In this document: positions 11,088 to 22,207 of the stretch, one piece after another
Layout: each line of letters opens with the position of its first letter
How positions within the stretch are numbered: position 1 is the stretch's first letter
From: Chloranthus sessilifolius
Lineage: Eukaryota > Streptophyta > Magnoliopsida > Chloranthales > Chloranthaceae
DNA: 64,000 nucleotides
Assembly: GCA_021018995.1 (NCBI GenBank)
Contig: CM037592.1
Location: 76,697,301 to 76,761,300 of the forward strand
Direction of reading: 5' to 3'
Notes under the pieces: model-generated
Databases searched by the model: none
Seen by the model: only the letters and a program-made list of their open reading frames with translations
Told to the model about the DNA's origin: nothing
Made by a program: the position numbers and the translations under genes

Positions 11088-11690
11088 ATGAAAGACCCAG
11101 AGCTGGTGAGGATACGTCAAAAGGTGACTGCAGATGAAAGGGGGGATTTTTCTGTCAAAGAAGATGGATCATTACTATTCCGTGGCCGCTTATGCATACC
11201 AGTGGATGCCGAGCTGAGGCAGACCATATTGGACGAAGCTCATAAGTCCAAGTATGCCATTCATCCGGGCGGTACTAAGATGTACCAGGATTTGTGGAAG
11301 TGTTATTGGTGGAGAGGATTGAAGAAAGATATCATGGAATATGTGTCAAAGTGTCTGGTGTGTCAACAAGTAAAGTTGGATCATAGACACCCAGCAGGTC
11401 TATTACAACCTCTACCAATACCAGAGAGGACGTGGGAGTCCATTTCTATGGACTTCATTGTGGGATTACCAAGGACGATGAGACGCCACAATGCAATATG
11501 GGTGGTAGTGGATCGATTGACGAAGTCGGCTCACTTCCTACCCTACAATACGACATACACTGCAAGCAAGTTGGTGGATTTATATATGAAAGAAATTGTG
11601 TAACTCCACGGTATTCCTACGACCATTGTGTCCGATCGTGATCCATTGTACAGATCAGTATTCATCATAAGGAGTTAGTTTACAAAGACT
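11088..11690 (+). pseudogene. pol: Integrase, truncated
   Basis: Zinc-binding HHCC region (AHKSKYAIHPGGTKMY ... CLVCQQVK), then the core: SMDFIVGLPR with the first catalytic aspartate, VVVDRLTKSAHFLP, LVDLYMKEIV, a stop, then LHGIPTTIVSDRDP with the second aspartate. Similarity to the family fades at about 11660-11690 where FW..L should follow, so the third catalytic residue and C-terminus are missing. The cause (deletion or insertion) cannot be told from this window. Confidence 0.9.
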
Positions 11691-12300
11691 TGTAATTCTA
11701 ATAAAAGAAACCACTAAAAACAAAAGATTCCTGATGAAACTCTAATTCAAAATTTTATCTTTCCATGCTTAGACAGTAGATGTGCTTTTCGATTGTTCTC
11801 CTTTATTTCAGCAATCGAGATTTTTCAAAGCTTATCTTCATCAATCTTCTCAAATCTGTGATTCACCATACTTCTAATCACATATATCTTCTAAATCTAT
11901 TTATGGCGGTGTAATATGCACGTGATCAACAGCAACAACAACAGTAGGAAAGCTTCTTTTCTGGAAAATCATAAATCACAATTTCTCATTTTCTTCTTTT
12001 TCTTAGAAAATTATTAATCAAAATTTTTTATCTTTCATAGCTTCTTCATAGTTGACGATTCTCGGAATTATGATTTTGCGCTTTTCTTCTATTTGTCTCT
12101 TTTGCAGAATCGTAAATTACGATTCTTTGGCTTTCAATAGGCGAAAAACGTCTTTTTCACTCAATCGTCTTTCTTATTGCCTTTTGAATTCATTTTGATG
12201 AATATTAACACTTCTACTCTATTTTGTTGGTTATCTATAATATCTGTACATCATCAACTTGTTACTAATAAACTATGGCCTAGCATTACTAAGTTAAGGG
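11691..12300. other. Unassigned AT-rich stretch
   Basis: About 600 bp between the truncated chromovirus integrase and a copia remnant. I see no ORF, no LTR match and no clear repeat. T-rich pyrimidine stretches dominate on the plus strand. It could be degraded copia sequence or a deletion scar. Confidence 0.4.
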
Positions 12301-12780
12301 TGATAAAATGGTAAATTATGTGACTGATCGGTATTCCATTGATCGACGTTCTACTGGGGGTTACTGTGTGTATCTCAATTTTAATCTCATTTAATGCAGT
12401 GCTAAGAAGTAAAACACGGTGTTACGATCAAGCACCGAGTCTGAATACAGGCAGCTCGCCTTGACAGGTGCTGAATTGTCATGGCTATGATTACTCTTTC
12501 GAGATTTACGAATTCCTATGTTGAATGCTCCTCTAATACGGTGTGACAACATTAACTCAATTGCACTTGCATCCATTCCCCTTCAAGCCCAAACAAAACA
12601 TCTGGAGGTTGACTATCACTATATTCGATAAAGAGTGGTACATCAGGGGCTTGATATTCGATATATTCACGCAACAGACTAGGTCGCTGGTATTTTTACT
12701 AAGGGTCTCTCCTCTGTTCGATTTCAACAATTATGCAGCATACTTATAGTTCGAGATCATCCCATGAGTTTGAGGGGGCG
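12301..12780 (+). pseudogene. pol: Ty1/copia RNase H and pol C-terminus remnant
   Basis: Translating across stops gives the copia RNase H order: DRRSTGGYC, SAKK (stop) NTV, RSSTESEYRQLALTGAELSWL, LRIPMLNAPLIRCDN, QTKHLEVDYHYIR, then VAGIFTKGLS. These are the copia signatures DRRSTSGYC, SSTESEYRAL, HIEIDYHFIR and DIFTKGLS. Only the last ~150 codons of pol survive. A purine tract (GAGTTTGAGGGGGCG) follows at 12766-12780, as at copia 3' ends. Confidence 0.85.
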
Positions 12781-13145
12781 TAATGGAGGATATATACCTG
12801 ATCCAAACACCAAAATCGAAGTGATTAATTGCCGAGATTTCTATATGATCTGTGAAGATCCCCAAAGATTCTCTTGTAGAATCAAACAAATTCTCGAGAT
12901 TTCTAAATGATCTGTGAAGATCCTTAAAGATTCCCTTGTGGTGCCATTTTCAGTTGTTAATTATAAGTGATAAGATTGAATTGTTATACTTTCTATAATT
13001 GTATTCTAGCTCATTGGTTGCTAATAAAGTTCCAAAAATCAAGGAACTGTGATATCTTATAATATCTATATATACCCATATCATAAATGAAATGAAGCAT
13101 GATAAAATTTCTTAAAACATTTTATCTTTTTAATTTCTATATATT
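12781..13145 (+). repeat. Probable copia 3' LTR remnant
   Basis: Follows the copia polypurine tract directly. It contains a promoter-like TATATATACCC near 13065-13078 and a 61-bp tandem direct repeat (units starting at 12833 and 12894, both with TGATCTGTGAAGATCC). The expected TG start reads TA and no second LTR is present, so both boundaries are approximate. Confidence 0.45.
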
Positions 13146-14281
13146 AAGACGAAACAACCTGCCCTTTTTCTTAACAACACCCAAAATATAGTGCTCCCAG
13201 AGTCCACGTGGTCCACATGCTATGATTTTACAAGAAGAAAGAAGTTGAAGTAGGGATGAGGAAAAACCTAGTTCTAGCCTAGGGTTTGACAAAAAGTGAG
13301 CTTATTCTGGGCTCCAATCATAGTGCACGTTGCAATGGATTGGCATCATGCACACCTCACTTTATCAAAGGATAAATGAGAACTTTTGAAAACTACACAT
13401 GAAAAAGCAAAGTGAATACACTATTTTAGTTATAGGGTAGGTTACCACTAAAAAAGAAAGGTAGACGACTAGATATTATTAGAGAAAAAACTTGGAAACC
13501 TAATTTTCTATGGTAGAGATCTTTATACTTTAGTAGATGATCGAATTAAATATATGTTAACATAAGTGCGAGTTAACTATTCAATGGAAAAATATTTTTC
13601 TCTTTTCATTCTGTAGTGGTGGCTCACAAATTGGATTATTAATTGCCTAGTCAATCAAGAATGTGAGAAACGGCGATATTGTTGCGCCCTCCACGGATCG
13701 GGTTTGAGTTAAAATCTAAAAGAAAATTAGATAAAAAAAGACTATTAGAAGAATGTTTTATAGATACTACTTGAGAAAGTTTTAGAAAAATTAATTGATA
13801 CACTTTCAATGTTCCCAAAAAATCATTTAATCAATGTGTGCCGGAAAGGTAATTTGAAAATGCGAGAAGGTTTCCAATAAGTCATTTGATGAACATATGA
13901 GAAACACTTATAATCGAAATTATAAAAATACCCTTCCACTGAATGCCATATAACACAAACGATATCTTGTATTTAGGGGGGAAGTGATTTGATAATTTCA
14001 ACTATAAATGCTTCCAAAACTTTGACCGAATGCCTTGTAGGAACGCAAAAAATCATGACAATCTTTTCTCTAAAACTTTCTAATGTAGTATAAAATGCTA
14101 AAACTTTTTTAAAATAATCTTTGTTTTCCAAAAAGCTCTAAAATCTATTGTCTAGTGGCCTAAGTTTTGACTTAATTAAAATCATGACTTGAGTAATAAT
14201 ATGGCTAGCTTGATAATAATGTTATATTTTTTCCAAATTTAAGCTGAGGTTTATGAGGTCTTTCCCTCAATCAAAGCTCAA
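13146..14281. other. Unassigned intergenic sequence
   Basis: About 1.1 kb of AT-rich DNA without ORFs or recognisable repeats. It is continuous with the DNA into which the LINE inserted, so it is part of the pre-LINE locus. Confidence 0.5.

Positions 14282-14318
<37 letters not shown>
14282..14318. repeat. Compound (AT)n(GA)n microsatellite
   Basis: An AT run of about seven units passes directly into about eleven GA units. A compound dinucleotide tract of this kind is prone to length change. Confidence 0.95.
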
Positions 14319-14416
14319 AAATAGGAACGCCTTCCAAATCAGTCCATTGGAGAGATAACCATGGTGTATAGAAAAAATTTATATCCTATTGATAACAATG
14401 TTTTCATGGATGTCAT

Positions 14417-14461
14417 AAAACCTCCTAATTAATATGGACCCTTCATCAGTTAGGAGGTTTT
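14417..14461. repeat. Perfect 12-bp inverted repeat, 21-nt loop
   Basis: AAAACCTCCTAA at 14417-14428 and its exact reverse complement TTAGGAGGTTTT at 14450-14461. It could form a hairpin. It ends 11 bp before the SINE. No T-run follows, so a terminator role is not indicated. Confidence 0.7.
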
Positions 14462-14471
14462 GATCAACTAC

Positions 14472-14655
14472 GAGAGGTCGGAACTTGGTGCCATGGCAAG
14501 TTCTGTCCGCCCAAAGCGATGCGTATAGTAGCAGGTTTTAGTCCAGGAATTAACCTCTACAAAATGGGGGCTTAAGACTGCCTACCATCTACCTCCCACA
14601 AAGGACCCAAACCCTACTAAAAGCAGGAGCCTTGTGCATTGGGTACGACCTTTCT
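14472..14655 (+). mobile_element. SINE, Au-like
   Basis: The 5' part GAGAGGTCGGAACTTGG, then ATGGCAAGT (box A region), CCGCCCAAAGCGATG, a degenerate box B (GGTTTTAGTCC for GGTTCGAATCC), CCTCTACAAAATGGGGGC, and the 3' part GCAGGAGCCTTGTGCATTGGG ending in a short T-run. This order matches the tRNA-derived angiosperm SINE family Au as I recall it. The decayed box B implies the pol III promoter is dead. No convincing TSD found. Confidence 0.75.
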
Positions 14656-15164
14656 AGATTCGTTTAACTATAGAGACCTAAACTTTATTTTCAACCATAG
14701 TCATCATGATGTGGTTCCACAATAATTATGCTAAGTTAAACCTGAGAAAAATTTGGCAAGTTCTCGAAAAGAAAGGAGAAAGGTTTTTTAAAAATTAAGA
14801 TTAAAGAGTATGAAAATTTTCAAAAAAATTTACAAAGTTAGGACAATTTGCAAATAATTTGTGATTAACTGGGTACACCAAGAAGTCACAATTATTGGTA
14901 AATTATACGAAAATTCAGATATAATGGCGACTATGCTTTCAACTACCACTTTTTACCCTTATATCTTGCTATTTCGTCCAATCAATTTTTTTAAAATACT
15001 TTTGTAAAAGCTTGAACTTATTTAAATGAAAAGATGTATCACAACCACATAATTTTTTATTTTTTCCAATACGTATACTAGAGATTAGAGGGTATGTCCC
15101 CTATTTTTTTTTTATGTATCACTCTTCTGTTAAAAAGGAAGAAGATTACAAATGCTTAAAAAGG
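14656..15164. other. Unassigned sequence left of the LINE
   Basis: About 500 bp of AT-rich DNA with no ORF or repeat identified; ends at the left TSD of the LINE. It continues, in the original locus, at 56825. Confidence 0.5.
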
Positions 15165-15177
15165 CAATATAAATCTT
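15165..15177. repeat. LINE target site duplication, left copy
   Basis: CAATATAAATCTT, repeated exactly at 56812-56824, 41.6 kb away. It abuts the T-rich (A-tail on minus) end of the LINE. Confidence 0.9.
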
Positions 15178-15710
15178 TTTTCTTTTTGATATTTAATGGG
15201 GTTGGAGGGACCCTACCCTTTCATCGAAAGAATAGAGAGAATATTACATACGATAATGAATACAAATCAAATCCTCTCCCAACCGAGAGTTGAGGAGAGA
15301 GATGTCAGAACAAAACCACCGAATAACATTATTCACATCCATTCTGAGTCAAGCAAGGAGATCAGCGCTATAATTCATCTCTCGTCAGATATGATAAAAT
15401 GAGCAACATTAGAACTGTTGGGCTAGTGATTTTACCTTCCATAGAGAGAAGGTATAGTGCCACGGAATTTTGCAACAATTAGTTATACAACAAATTGCGA
15501 GGAGAGAGTCAAATTCAAGTATGAGATTTTAAAGTTGAAGAGAAGTTGCAAGATGAAGTCCATGTTGGATCCCATTAATTTCAATTTGGGTTATATCGTG
15601 GGCTATAGTTGGGCCATGAAACTTGCAATATGATTGCCGCTAAGATATCACAGAATGCCACCGATGCTATACCTATCTCCCACCAATGAGGCATCGGAGT
15701 TTAACTTTAT
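15178..15710 (-). other. LINE 3' UTR and A-rich tail
   Basis: About 530 bp after the ORF2 stop. On the minus strand it ends in a short A-rich tail (AAAAAGAAAAAAG) that merges with the TSD. No ORF. Confidence 0.75.
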
Positions 15711-16123
15711 CTAACCAAACGGAGGAGGGGACCATTGACAGATAACAGGAACATCAGAAATCTTTGGAGCACATATCCATTGGGCGGAGGTGAATGATTG
15801 AAGAATGTTTGTATTATGACTTTTAATGGAGACATCCTCAACAGTTCTTTTCAAGATGACTCGTTTATGAAAAATTGAGTACTCAAATATGCAACTATTT
15901 CTTTCTTTCCCATTATGCCAAATTGCTACGGCGAAGGCAATCCTTATCAGTGAGGTGTGGTTATCATTACATTTACATTTCTCCATGCAGTAATTGATTT
16001 CATCTGAAAATTTTTTTATTGTTCCTTTCGCAATTCGAAGCCTATGCAAAATGCAGTGTCATATCCAACTAGAGAAAGAACAATCGAAGAAGAGGTGGTT
16101 ATGATCTTCCAATTGAGACCAGC
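15711..16123 (-). pseudogene. LINE ORF2 C-terminus: zf-RVT and tail
   Basis: Continues ORF2 across the E1 insertion. Reading from the middle LINE piece into this one gives RGLAIPS, a stop, CVLCWSQLEDHNHLFFDCSFSSWIW: the zf-RVT zinc-binding pattern (CxxC...HLFF.C...W) found downstream of RT in plant LINEs. The stretch from 16049 down is open for 112 codons and ends in TAG at about 15711. The break lies inside the CVLCW...HLFF motif, which proves the two pieces were once joined. Confidence 0.88.
16119..16123. repeat. E1 target site duplication, left copy (CCAGC)
   Basis: CCAGC here and at 35128-35132 abut TGTGCAACC and GTGTCTACA, the two ends of E1. Confidence 0.95.
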
Positions 16124-16845
16124 TGTGCAACCGTGGAATTTTTTACGATCCCGTCGCGGCAATGCACTCGCTAACAAAAATATAGAGTCGCCACCTGGAG
16201 CTTTTGGTGTCCCGGGAAATCTATATAATTTTTATAAGCACCAAAGTGCCACAAATATGACTCTAAATCCGGTCTACACCAATGGTTCTTGGGTAGAGGC
16301 TTCGGTTATCGATCGGGAAGGTATTAGGCACCCGATCAACTCGCTTAATGCGGTCTCTACTTATGGCAAAAATAAAAATAAAATAAAAATAACACAAGGG
16401 TCTTCTTCTTACCCAAAGGGCCCTAAAATCCTATTTGTGCCCCTCCGTCCCTATCAAAAAGTTTGTGGCGTAACGGCACAAATGTGAGGATGGAAGAAGA
16501 ACTAAAAGAGATAGGAGAAGAAAGGGGAGAGCCGGAGCCCTCGGGCCCTTGTTGTACCGTCGGAGAGCTTTGGGTAGGCTTGCTTTGATGAACTCTTAAT
16601 GGCTTGTGTGATGAAAAATAGGGTTCTAAATCCTAGGGCTTGATGGCTAGGGAGTATAGAAGGAAGGCAAAGGGGTAGCACCTACCTAAAGTAAGGTTTT
16701 TTTATGAAGGATAAGGCTTGGAAGAAAGTTGGGAAATCTGGAATTTGTGTGAAAAATAGAACCAAAGGAAGAAAAATCTTCTCACTCTAAGCTCTTTCTC
16801 TCTTAAGAAATTTTTCCAACCTTTAAGCCGAGAGGAGGGGGGCTC

Positions 16846-16853
16846 TATTTATA
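16846..16853 (-). promoter_or_regulatory. TATA box in E1 3' LTR
   Basis: TATAAATA followed by GAGCC on the minus strand, conserved in all four LTRs of this family. It is probably the LTR promoter; transcription would start some 25-35 bp downstream. Confidence 0.75.
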
Positions 16854-17231
16854 GGAAAAGGATAGGTTAGGAGGCTACTTAGATGCTAATTAGCGTTAGC
16901 AATTAGGTAATCTCTAATCTAAGGTTTCCTAGGATTTTGAGAGCTTGGAGATGTGTGAGAATGATTTTAATGGTGGATGATAGATTAGTGTTTCAAATCA
17001 CTCAAGGGTTGCAAATAGGCATTAAAAGTGTGCAATAGAACTAGATAAACACCTCCCAAAGATTAAGATGGTCAATAAGTCAAACCTTAATCTCAATTTT
17101 CAGAGCAAAAAATCACAGGCACTATTCATATGCCTGACATATCTAATAGTTGCGCCATGCATATGTACAGCAATACAGTGATTCACAATGGTTTTGGGAG
17201 GTTGCAAGCCTGCGGGGGGACCAACTTAAGC

Positions 17232-17256
17232 TTGGCACAATTAATAGTTGCGCCAA
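17232..17256. repeat. Palindrome copy in E1 3' LTR
   Basis: TTGGCACAATTA and TAGTTGCGCCAA arms around one base; a near match to the family palindrome TTGGCGCAACTA-W-TAGTTGCGCCAA. A half-decayed second copy lies at 17135-17158. Confidence 0.8.
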
Positions 17257-17645
17257 GCCAAAATCCTGTAAAACTATTAGATTTTCAAATCGCCATAACT
17301 TTTGTTATATAACTCTGATTGAGGTGATTCTTTGCTCGTTGGAAAGCTGGGGAAGTTCTCTTTCTAATGGTATATGACTTGATAGTAGTAGAAGATCTCA
17401 GATATTCCTGGTGTACCACTCTTCATCCATTGCCTAAGAAGGTTGGGTTTAGGGTTCAGATGGGGTTCTAAGGGTAGGGGTTGGTTTCTAAAGGTTTGGG
17501 GTAAATTCTAAGGGATTTGGGATAATTTCTAAGGGTTTGAGAAGGTATCTAAGGGTACCATACATGCCATCAAAAGCTCTGAGGCGCCCCTCTCTTGAAA
17601 TGTGTTTCGATCGGGCCTTAGGCTAAATTAGGAGCAACAGCACTA

Positions 17646-17658
17646 GATGCCCCTCTTT
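17646..17658 (-). other. Polypurine tract of E1
   Basis: Minus strand AAAGAGGGGCATC just before the 3' LTR; E2 has AAAGAGATGCATC at the same place (52892-52904). Confidence 0.7.
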
Positions 17659-19559
17659 AGTATCTGATCACTAATGATCGAATGCCAAAGAAAAGAGACA
17701 TCCGAAGAGACCCAAGACATTACTGACGGGTCTACTGTATTTAGAATGAACTTCAAACATTAGAGGAGTAACATGGTAAGAAAATGAAAGCCCTATATGT
17801 CAGGATAAACATATGCTTCTCAAGGTAATCGGTCCCCAAGCACTTGGCGATATTACTGGGCATAACTGAGGTGGAACGAGTTTTGAAAGCCCTGTATATC
17901 AGGCCAAACATTCTCTCATCGAGATGATTTAAAGGTCTTTGATGTTTAAGATTTATTATGAATACAACAGCTTTGCAAGTAAGAGGAGTGATCGACCCAC
18001 ATTCAAAGATAGGCGTGAAGTAAATATACGCAAGGCTCCATAGTTTGCGTCCAATCCTACGAGGCATTTGATTATCTCATCTTTGAAATCTTTGGGTGAA
18101 CCCATCGATCCCGATGTTTATTTGGCATGGCTACCCGAGCGGAGCGAATAGACGATGCAACGCTTTTTGGGAGTATGTGCCATTTTTAAAAAATTTGCCC
18201 CAGACCCACATGACCTAGAGCATCCAACTTCAAATAATCCTGAATAGATCCAACCAAATATTGGGTATCTCCCAAAAGGGACACCCAATCCTGGTCTCTG
18301 CCAATAATGATCATAAACATAATTTAACTATGCATAATCATGCACCCATTAGGGGCGATAAACAATAAAGGAGATGAAAGCCCAGACCCAAACCTGCCTG
18401 GGTATAATTTACAGAAATAAATGACCATCATACAGATACCCAGACAAATGGCGTATATTTTAGAGGGATATCGTTGCCAATATAGGTTTTAAGCCTGCAG
18501 AAAATAAAGGAAAAATGAACCTTCTGAATGCATGGTTGCACATAGTTTGATTGATGCGTAATTTCATTCTTAAGAGGTTGGTCTCAATCAATGATTGACC
18601 TTTTTCAACGGAGTTATCTGAACCTCAAACCCCATAGGGCACGATCCCAGATCGTGCAGACCAAGAGTCCATAACTCCGAAAAGTTCGTGAAAAATCTGA
18701 AGCTTAGACTCTCACATTAATATGAATCAAAGACAGAGTGCTTAGCTCAAAGATTTAGCAGTGAAATTATTATCATCGAAACATTGATCGTTTGATCATG
18801 ATTGATACCGTTGCTCCTACTTTGAAGTAGGATCCCAAGATCTAAGGCAAACCTTTAGACTTAGGACATTAGTTTTGCACAGCTGCGTTGCCGATAACAT
18901 ATTGACATTTACCGCATTAGAAATACACATGTGCGTAGCTCTATGGGAAAACAGAAAGTTCAAATAAAAAAACACAGATTTATTTCTTTCTTTTTCAAAA
19001 TATATATATTTTTTAATAGACCTGACGTCAGTGGTGAGATACTTTATTTGATTTGTCCATCGCTCAGAAGTTGCCCGCTTTGAGGCTTTGGACCGTGTGA
19101 TATTCCTGCACATTCTCAAGAAAATGTTAGTCCCTTTTTTATTTATATAAGTAACAAATACATCCTAATTAATAGAAGAAGAAACAAACTTCTACCTATA
19201 TTTTTTCATTTTTAAGATTTATATATATTTTTTTAGATTTTTATTTTCAAAGATTTTTTATTCTTTTTCTTTATTTTTAACATGGAAGTACGATGCTGTA
19301 ACTATGTACATAAGAAAGAGTAGAATTTTTGGATTTTTATTTTTTAGAGATTTTTTATTCTTTTTCTTCATTTTTGAGATGGAAGTAAGATGCTATAACT
19401 ATGTACATGAGAAAAGGCATAAATATATACATATATTTTTTTGTATGTGGGTTTTTCTTGAATATTTTTATTCTTTTTTTCGGCTTTTCCTTTTTTTCTT
19501 TTTTTTTTGATGATGCCTGATCAATGAGGTGAAGTCACAGGTCTCATTTTGAGCATAGC
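17659..19559 (-). other. E1 3' non-coding region, distal part
   Basis: No ORF. Corresponds to about 50213-52890 of E2, which has an extra tandem copy. Contains a T-rich segment with a 97-bp tandem duplication (units starting near 19282 and 19379, each with a GGAAGTA and AACTATGTACAT core) that is single in E2. Confidence 0.75.
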
Positions 19560-22003
19560 TGTTAAGACCTGAAGAGTACCACTTTTCACCCCTTAACTTA
19601 ATCTCTGTTAGACCCTTAGTCATTTAATAAATGTGTGATAAGCCCATGTTATAGGTAATAAGCAGGAGCTGCAGATAAGGTGCTAACCACGCCAAGAAGC
19701 CTACTTTTGCCCCAGAAGTTTCTCAGAATAAAGGGAGTTAGACCCAGACAGAGAACTAGCTGCAGCATAGGCACAACACAACATCAACAAGTCAATAAGT
19801 GAGCGTCGTGCAGATGTCGCAGGATTCAATTGAATCAGAAAGAGTGCTTCGCGCAATTTTCACGGGTTTCTAAAGCCAGCACACCAACTTCTCGCGCTAT
19901 TCTTACGTAGATTGATGACAGAAGGGATTAAAAAGCATACTTCGCACAGTTCGAACGAGGCTCAGTTGGAAGCTCTCGCGCAATCTCACGCAGCTCAAGA
20001 AAGGAGCCTTTAATCTTTGCGTGATTCACTGAGGAGAGAGAGCTCCAAGCATTCCTACGCGCAGCTGTCGCGCAGTGGCCATGGGATAAGACCTTCAGGG
20101 AACTGCTCGCACGATCCAGAGGCCTATGCACCTTGCTTCTTCGTGAGGATCTCCGCGAGATTCACCAAGGAACGAACCACGCGCGCAATTCTCACGCCAT
20201 TCAAATGGAAAGCGTAATCCCGCGACGACCAGAGCAATCTCGCGATGACCAAACCATCTATCCCGCGACTGTAAGAGCTTCAAGTCAATTCAATCCCACG
20301 ACGACAACTCTATCACGCTACAAGACCTGGAAACTCTTGCTACCTAGCGAGGCTCAGGATCTTAACTTTCCCTCACTTTTGCAGGGGCAATCTGGGAACT
20401 TCCAGCAACTAGGGCACGCACTCCAATGCTCCAATCTCTGTGCACATGCCTCGAGGCATCTAAGGAATATAAATGGGCCACAATTGCATCGATAAAATTA
20501 GGTTTTCCTAACCCTAATGCTCCCACAACTGACTGCTTTATAAGCCTAAGCCTAGTTTAGGTTTAGGGGACTTTTGTCTCCTATCTTCTTGAATCAACTG
20601 TAGAATTCCAGTAGGCTAAGGTTAGGGTTTAGGCAGCTTCTTTTTCCCTTTTTCGTCTCTCCATAGTCAAGCACTTTCTGGCTATGCCTTTGTATGTCTA
20701 TTTGAAATAGTTTTAATGGAGTTTTCTAATAGGATCTTATGCATGTATGGGATTGAAGTTTGAGGATTGTTCTATACAAGGCTGCTGCCTGGAGATCCTC
20801 CATTTCTAAGTTGTATTGTAAGTAATGGAAGATTGTTTTTAAGGATTTATCTAGGTCCAAGTGACCTATGTGTCCAGGTTGGGCACATTGCAGGCCTATG
20901 CCCCACCACAGGATCCACTAGATATGAATCCCCGTGGGAGCTTGAGCTGGTAGCCTTGTAAACATGGTGGTGGCAGCAATTTTCTTATTCTGTCTCAGAC
21001 CTCTGTGAGGAGGACAGCCTCTGTGGATAGTCTGTGACCATTCAAGTGGATAGGATATAGCCTTAGGGTGAGGCCAATCCACAGATCTAAGACAAATTCT
21101 TCTTCTCTGCACTTGTGCTTGTAGCTTTGTGAGAGATTGTGCAGAGACAGACTCCCCTGTATTTGTATAAACACACTATCAGATGGTAGATCTGATCTGG
21201 CTGAAGAGAATGTAGGCTTGTGACTAGATCACTGCTGTCTCTCTAAAGCAGTGAACAGCTAGATCTAAAGCTAGTACTCAAACTCTTACTGGTCCTATGT
21301 GTCCAGGCTAGTGAACATTGCAGGCCTAGCCCCACACACAGAACTTTAGAGGTTGAGGTTCCTATGGATTCTTGAGTTGGTAGCCTGGATGAAGTAGTGC
21401 CTACAATGATAAACATGTTCTGACCCACCTATGGACTGTGGTTCCCCTATTGGATAGTCTGTGACCATTTAAGTGGACAGGTTATAGCCATAAGGGATTG
21501 GATCATGGCACAAGGATGAGTTGGATCCTTTCTCCTCTTTGGTGATAATGTAGCCATTGGACAGGACTTCTATATCAGCAGATCTGAGCCTAAGTTATAA
21601 AACCCATCAAATCTGTACCTAATAGCTTACTTCTCACCCTTTTTATATTTATTTTCTCACACTCCATGACTCTTCTCAGCCATTTATGTAGTTTAGGCAT
21701 TAGGTTACCTTAGGATGTAGACAATAGTGACCTTAAATCCCTTCCATTTAAGATTGCCAGATCTGTAGACAGATCTGGAGGGCCTACTAAAGAAAGCTCC
21801 CTTGGAGCTTTAGATCAATTTTCTCTGTGGGACAAACTCTTACTTATTAAAACTTGCTACAACAGGCCCTGTATCTTGCAGGTTTGTGTATTTTTAGACT
21901 TGCTGCTCTGTAGTTTTCAATCCACCTTTGATTCAGTTTCAGTAACACATTCTTATCACTGTTTCCAATAAAGTCAGCAGCAAGCATTTAAAATATCTTA
22001 ACA
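19560..22003 (+). mobile_element. Solo LTR of the LARD family inserted in E1
   Basis: 2444 bp, begins TGTTAAGACC and ends CTTAACA, alignable with the 2.5-kb LARD LTRs read on the minus strand. There is no internal region or partner, so it is a solo LTR from LTR-LTR recombination. Flanks read ATAGC (19555-19559) and ATAGT (22004-22008), a TSD with one mismatch; the undisturbed site in E2 is at about 50168-50176. Contains a TATA-like AATATAAATGGGCC near 20467 and decayed CGCGAG motifs at about 19830-20330. Confidence 0.88.
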
Positions 22004-22207
22004 ATAGTTGAACCTTTTCATACAGTCGGGCCTGAGTGAGTTTTAGCAGTTTCATCAAGGCCGGAACGTTAATCCCTTTGGATTGAGTCAAACCTTTGTC
22101 CTTACCTTCAGTCATACGTTTGACAAAGTCGTTTCACAAAGACAATTCTGCTCTGGGCCCGATTTGAACTAGCATGAGCGGCCCAGAAAAGGGGATCAGG
22201 GAGAGTA

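Larger units (their letters stand above)
1..11690 (+). mobile_element. Truncated Ty3/gypsy chromovirus (Tekay/Del-like), interrupted by a LARD
   Basis: A plus-strand LTR retrotransposon whose domains run partial 5' LTR, primer binding site, gag with zinc knuckle, protease, reverse transcriptase, RNase H and integrase. This order (integrase last) defines Ty3/gypsy. The Met-type primer site and the wording of the integrase zinc finger (HPGGTKMYQDL, CLVCQQVK) resemble the Tekay/Del chromoviruses; the lineage is inferred from memory of the family. The start of the LTR lies before the window. The 3' end is lost: integrase stops matching near 11690, and no third catalytic residue, chromodomain or 3' LTR is seen. 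Many stops and frameshifts make it inactive. A 7.1-kb element at 2062-9202 splits the protease. Confidence 0.9.
16124..17642 (-). repeat. 3' LTR of E1
   Basis: 1519 bp; matches 33565-35127 and the E2 LTRs. On the minus strand it ends GGTTGCACA. The start reads TGCTGTTGC where the other LTRs have TGTAGACACC, so its first ~20 bases have diverged and the 17642 boundary is less certain than the other end. Confidence 0.9.

Noticed and set aside
19304-19510. Phenylalanine-rich ORF resembling a membrane peptide
   Set aside because: It arises from T-runs in the E1 3' non-coding region, and the equivalent in E2 is not open.
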